From: Gorsachius magnificus
Taxonomy: Eukaryota; Chordata; Aves; Pelecaniformes; Ardeidae
DNA length: 64,000 bases
Direction: 5' to 3'
NCBI GenBank assembly: GCA_034008185.1
Contig: CM067081.1
Coordinates: 152,488,258-152,552,257 of the forward strand
Shown here: in pieces, positions 61,661 to 64,000 of the stretch
How the letters are laid out: each line of letters starts with the position of its first letter
Position numbering within the stretch: position 1 is the stretch's first letter
Translations under genes and position numbers: made by a program
The notes under the pieces: model-generated
What the model was told of the DNA's origin: nothing
The model's input: the letters and a program-made list of their open reading frames with translations, nothing else
Database searches by the model: none

Positions 61661-64000
61661 GAGGGTGGGCAGGTGGGCTTCCAGAGGGTGGGCAGGGGAA
61701 TTGATACTCTAAAGCATGTTCTAGAGCATGTGTGCTGCATGATTTTCCCCTTTGGAGTGCCAAATGCTGCTGCTTTCTTTTTTTTTTTCTTTCTTTTCTT
61801 TTCCTTTGCTTTTTAGATAAGGCTCCACTTAGTATTTACAATGTAAATCTGCATTTTGGGACATTTAAAGTAACGCTTAGGACTCATCACTTTGTATTCT
61901 TCAAAACTCAGTATTTTCTTGAGTTTCACTGAATGGGATCTGAAGGGTGGCAGTCCTGATATGCTTCACATCAGAGAAGAGCGATTTTTTATGGTGTATC
62001 CTTGTTGCTGTCTTATGGGGTAGAGAAGGTGGTACCTGCCTGCTTTGGACTCTGCTATTATGATAACAAATTAATTTCTACACAGATGAAAGAGAATTTG
62101 TGATGTTACTGTGAAAAATTGGTTTGGATAACTAGTGTCCAGGTGGAACATATATTTCTGACTGGGATAAATAGGTCTAGACTGGTTTATATATGAAGAA
62201 AAAGCTATAAATATGAAAAATTGAAACAGTGGGAAAGAATGAAAGCTGACAGGAAATTCTTACTTCTGACTGCTATTTTTGTAACCAGGAATCGAAAGTT
62301 AAAGGGGGATTCAAAACAGTTGCAAGCTACAGGGAAAGTTTTAACAAGGATGTAAACCTTATGTTATAGGGTTTAATCAAATTCTCCCTTCTGGTGAGAC
62401 ATCTGCTGTTGAAAAGACAGGCTATGGGGTAAGAGAGCCCTCAAAACTACCCTGACAACAAGTCTTAATCCTTAAGAATGTTCTTGAAATAAAGAGATTA
62501 GGATGGGAAAAAAAAAACCAAAAAAAACCCAATAAAACAAACCAGGCAAAGAAATCAGATGTGGGAAAAGTGACTTCACTTTGCACTGAAATCTTTTTTA
62601 TGTCAGTTTAGGAGAGTAGTAAATTTATATACAGGTTGTAAAGCCCCAAAGGAATATGAACTTGCTGGACACTCTGATCCTTGAAGTTAATCTCTACAAG
62701 AAATGCTAATAAATGCAGATAAAGACCAATAGGAAAACAGAACAGTCTTCTGGCTTTCACAGCTTGCTTTCCAGAATTTGTTCTTTGTTGCTGTCTCACA
62801 GCTCTCTGTGGTATCTCAGTCCTAGGGTTTACCCTGAGGCTTTTTTGGAGGAAAGAAGCCTAACCCAATCTCTTGTCATATTGGTCTTTGAGGAAAAGCA
62901 AATTTAAATTTCATATGTATATATTTTAACATTTATCTGTCATGAGGAGGAGAAAAGTGCCTGGGTGGCTGTGCCTGTATTCTGGTCACTAAAGACCTTT
63001 TTCAAAACAAAGATACTAAGAAGGGAAGGATTGGTTTGGGATTAAACTCATAAGGGTGGGACAGTGTATCTTGCGTCAGTCCATGGTTCTGTAATACATT
63101 TCCTGCATAGGCCATTACAGTTTCTGAGCTGTCTATACCTCAACACACACACACACACACACACAAAAGGCTCGGGAGGAAATGATTTCTTTTCTACCTA
63201 CTCTTTTATCCATCTTTCATAGATAGCCAGAGATAGAGGCTGTCTCTTTCAAATGTCTGCACAGTACCTAGCAAAGCAGCCACTGGGATTTCTCAGTTCT
63301 CCTGTTTTATACCTGGAAATAATGTAAACACAATTATTAAAAAAAAAAGGCGGGGGGGGAGAAAAAGGAGAGAGTAAGGTTAAGAACTCATTTGCCTGTC
63401 AGCCTGGCCTTAAAAAGAATTACACAAATGGGAGGATGAAAGGAGAAAAAGGGAATCTCATCTTTATTATCCTGTAAATAACCTGTGAAAATGCCAGCCA
63501 GTTTTCACAGTATTTCATCTAGCCCTCAGCTGTCTGGGGCAAGGCCCCTTTTGGGAGACCTTTGCTGGATTCTGCTTACTCGTTTGCTGGATGGAAAATT
63601 CCTCCTATTGGCAATGCAGTTTATCATCATTGCTTGCTTATCCAACTAAAACTGAAACAAGGAAAAACACAGTTTTAGTTAATACTTACATCTTTTTCTG
63701 ATGGAAAGGGAAAGTAATTATATGAGTCAAGTGTGGTTTTGTGGGCAACTTGTTTTCAATCAGAAGATTTGAAACCAGAAACTCCTCTCCACCAGCGAGC
63801 TTGATGCAGACACAGCTACGAAACACTGCCTGTGCTGGTATGATTCTGTAACAACCTTGATCTCTGGTAGTCCTGGACCGCTGCCTCAGTGAACAGTATG
63901 GACCTGTCTGCTTTTGGTTGTCAGTATTGCCAAGACTAGCATTAGCTCTGCTAAACCAAGACCTCTATCACTGAAGCAAGGTTGGATTATTTTATAAATA
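61661..64000. other. Intergenic sequence to the window end
   Basis: Contains a pyrimidine-rich block at about 61775-61810, an (AC)11 run at 63143-63164 and an A/G-rich stretch at about 63339-63375. No gene is recognised. Confidence 0.6.
63143..63164. repeat. (AC)11 microsatellite
   Basis: A perfect dinucleotide run in the upstream intergenic region, with nothing else recognisable around it. Confidence 0.95.

Noticed and set aside
63143..63164. Possible repeat array such as CRISPR
   Set aside because: Simple (AC)n microsatellite in a vertebrate genome; no spacers.

Overview
This is a 64 kb piece of a bird nuclear genome. The evidence is vertebrate exon-intron structure, a CpG-island promoter, several 5'-truncated CR1 LINEs with the typical avian 3' end (repeated ATAGAATCAT), and solo LTRs of avian ERVL-like families. 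I cannot name the species. There is only one recognisable protein-coding gene. The rest is intronic or intergenic sequence with repeats.

The gene is SYT10 (synaptotagmin-10) on the minus strand. Exon 1 (29110-29260), exon 2 (15153-15510) and exon 3 (8674-9239) join in consistent phases (1, 2, 0). They cover about residues 1-358: cysteine-bearing N-terminus, transmembrane segment, linker and the whole C2A domain. The C2B exons are not found between 1 and 8673, so they should lie beyond the left edge. Exon 3 carries one extra base at about 8981-8982 that shifts the frame and creates a stop four codons later. The correct frame resumes at once and keeps all five C2A calcium ligands, which points to an assembly error or a very young lesion.

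Layout from left to right: 1-8673 partial intron 3; 8674-9239 exon 3; 9240-15152 intron 2, with a dense transcription-factor motif cluster at about 11590-11700 that is the best enhancer candidate in the window; 15153-15510 exon 2; 15511-29109 intron 1, with a CR1 (19.3 kb), a 1 kb LTR in gene-sense orientation (21.5-22.5 kb) and the inner half of a CpG island; 29110-29260 exon 1; about 29261-29800 promoter and 5' UTR; 29.8-64 kb upstream intergenic sequence with no recognisable gene. The intergenic part holds a solo LTR with a perfect 5 bp target duplication (39719-40295), a second copy of the 1 kb LTR in opposite orientation (about 50.1-51.1 kb), a CR1 scrap (46.5 kb) and three CR1 fragments at 58.2-61.7 kb.

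I found no clearly new biological system. The items most worth a second look are the exon 3 frameshift, the intron 2 motif cluster, a two-codon upstream ORF 19 nt before the SYT10 start, the UG-repeat 3' splice site of exon 3, and the inverted LTR pair flanking the 5' half of the gene.
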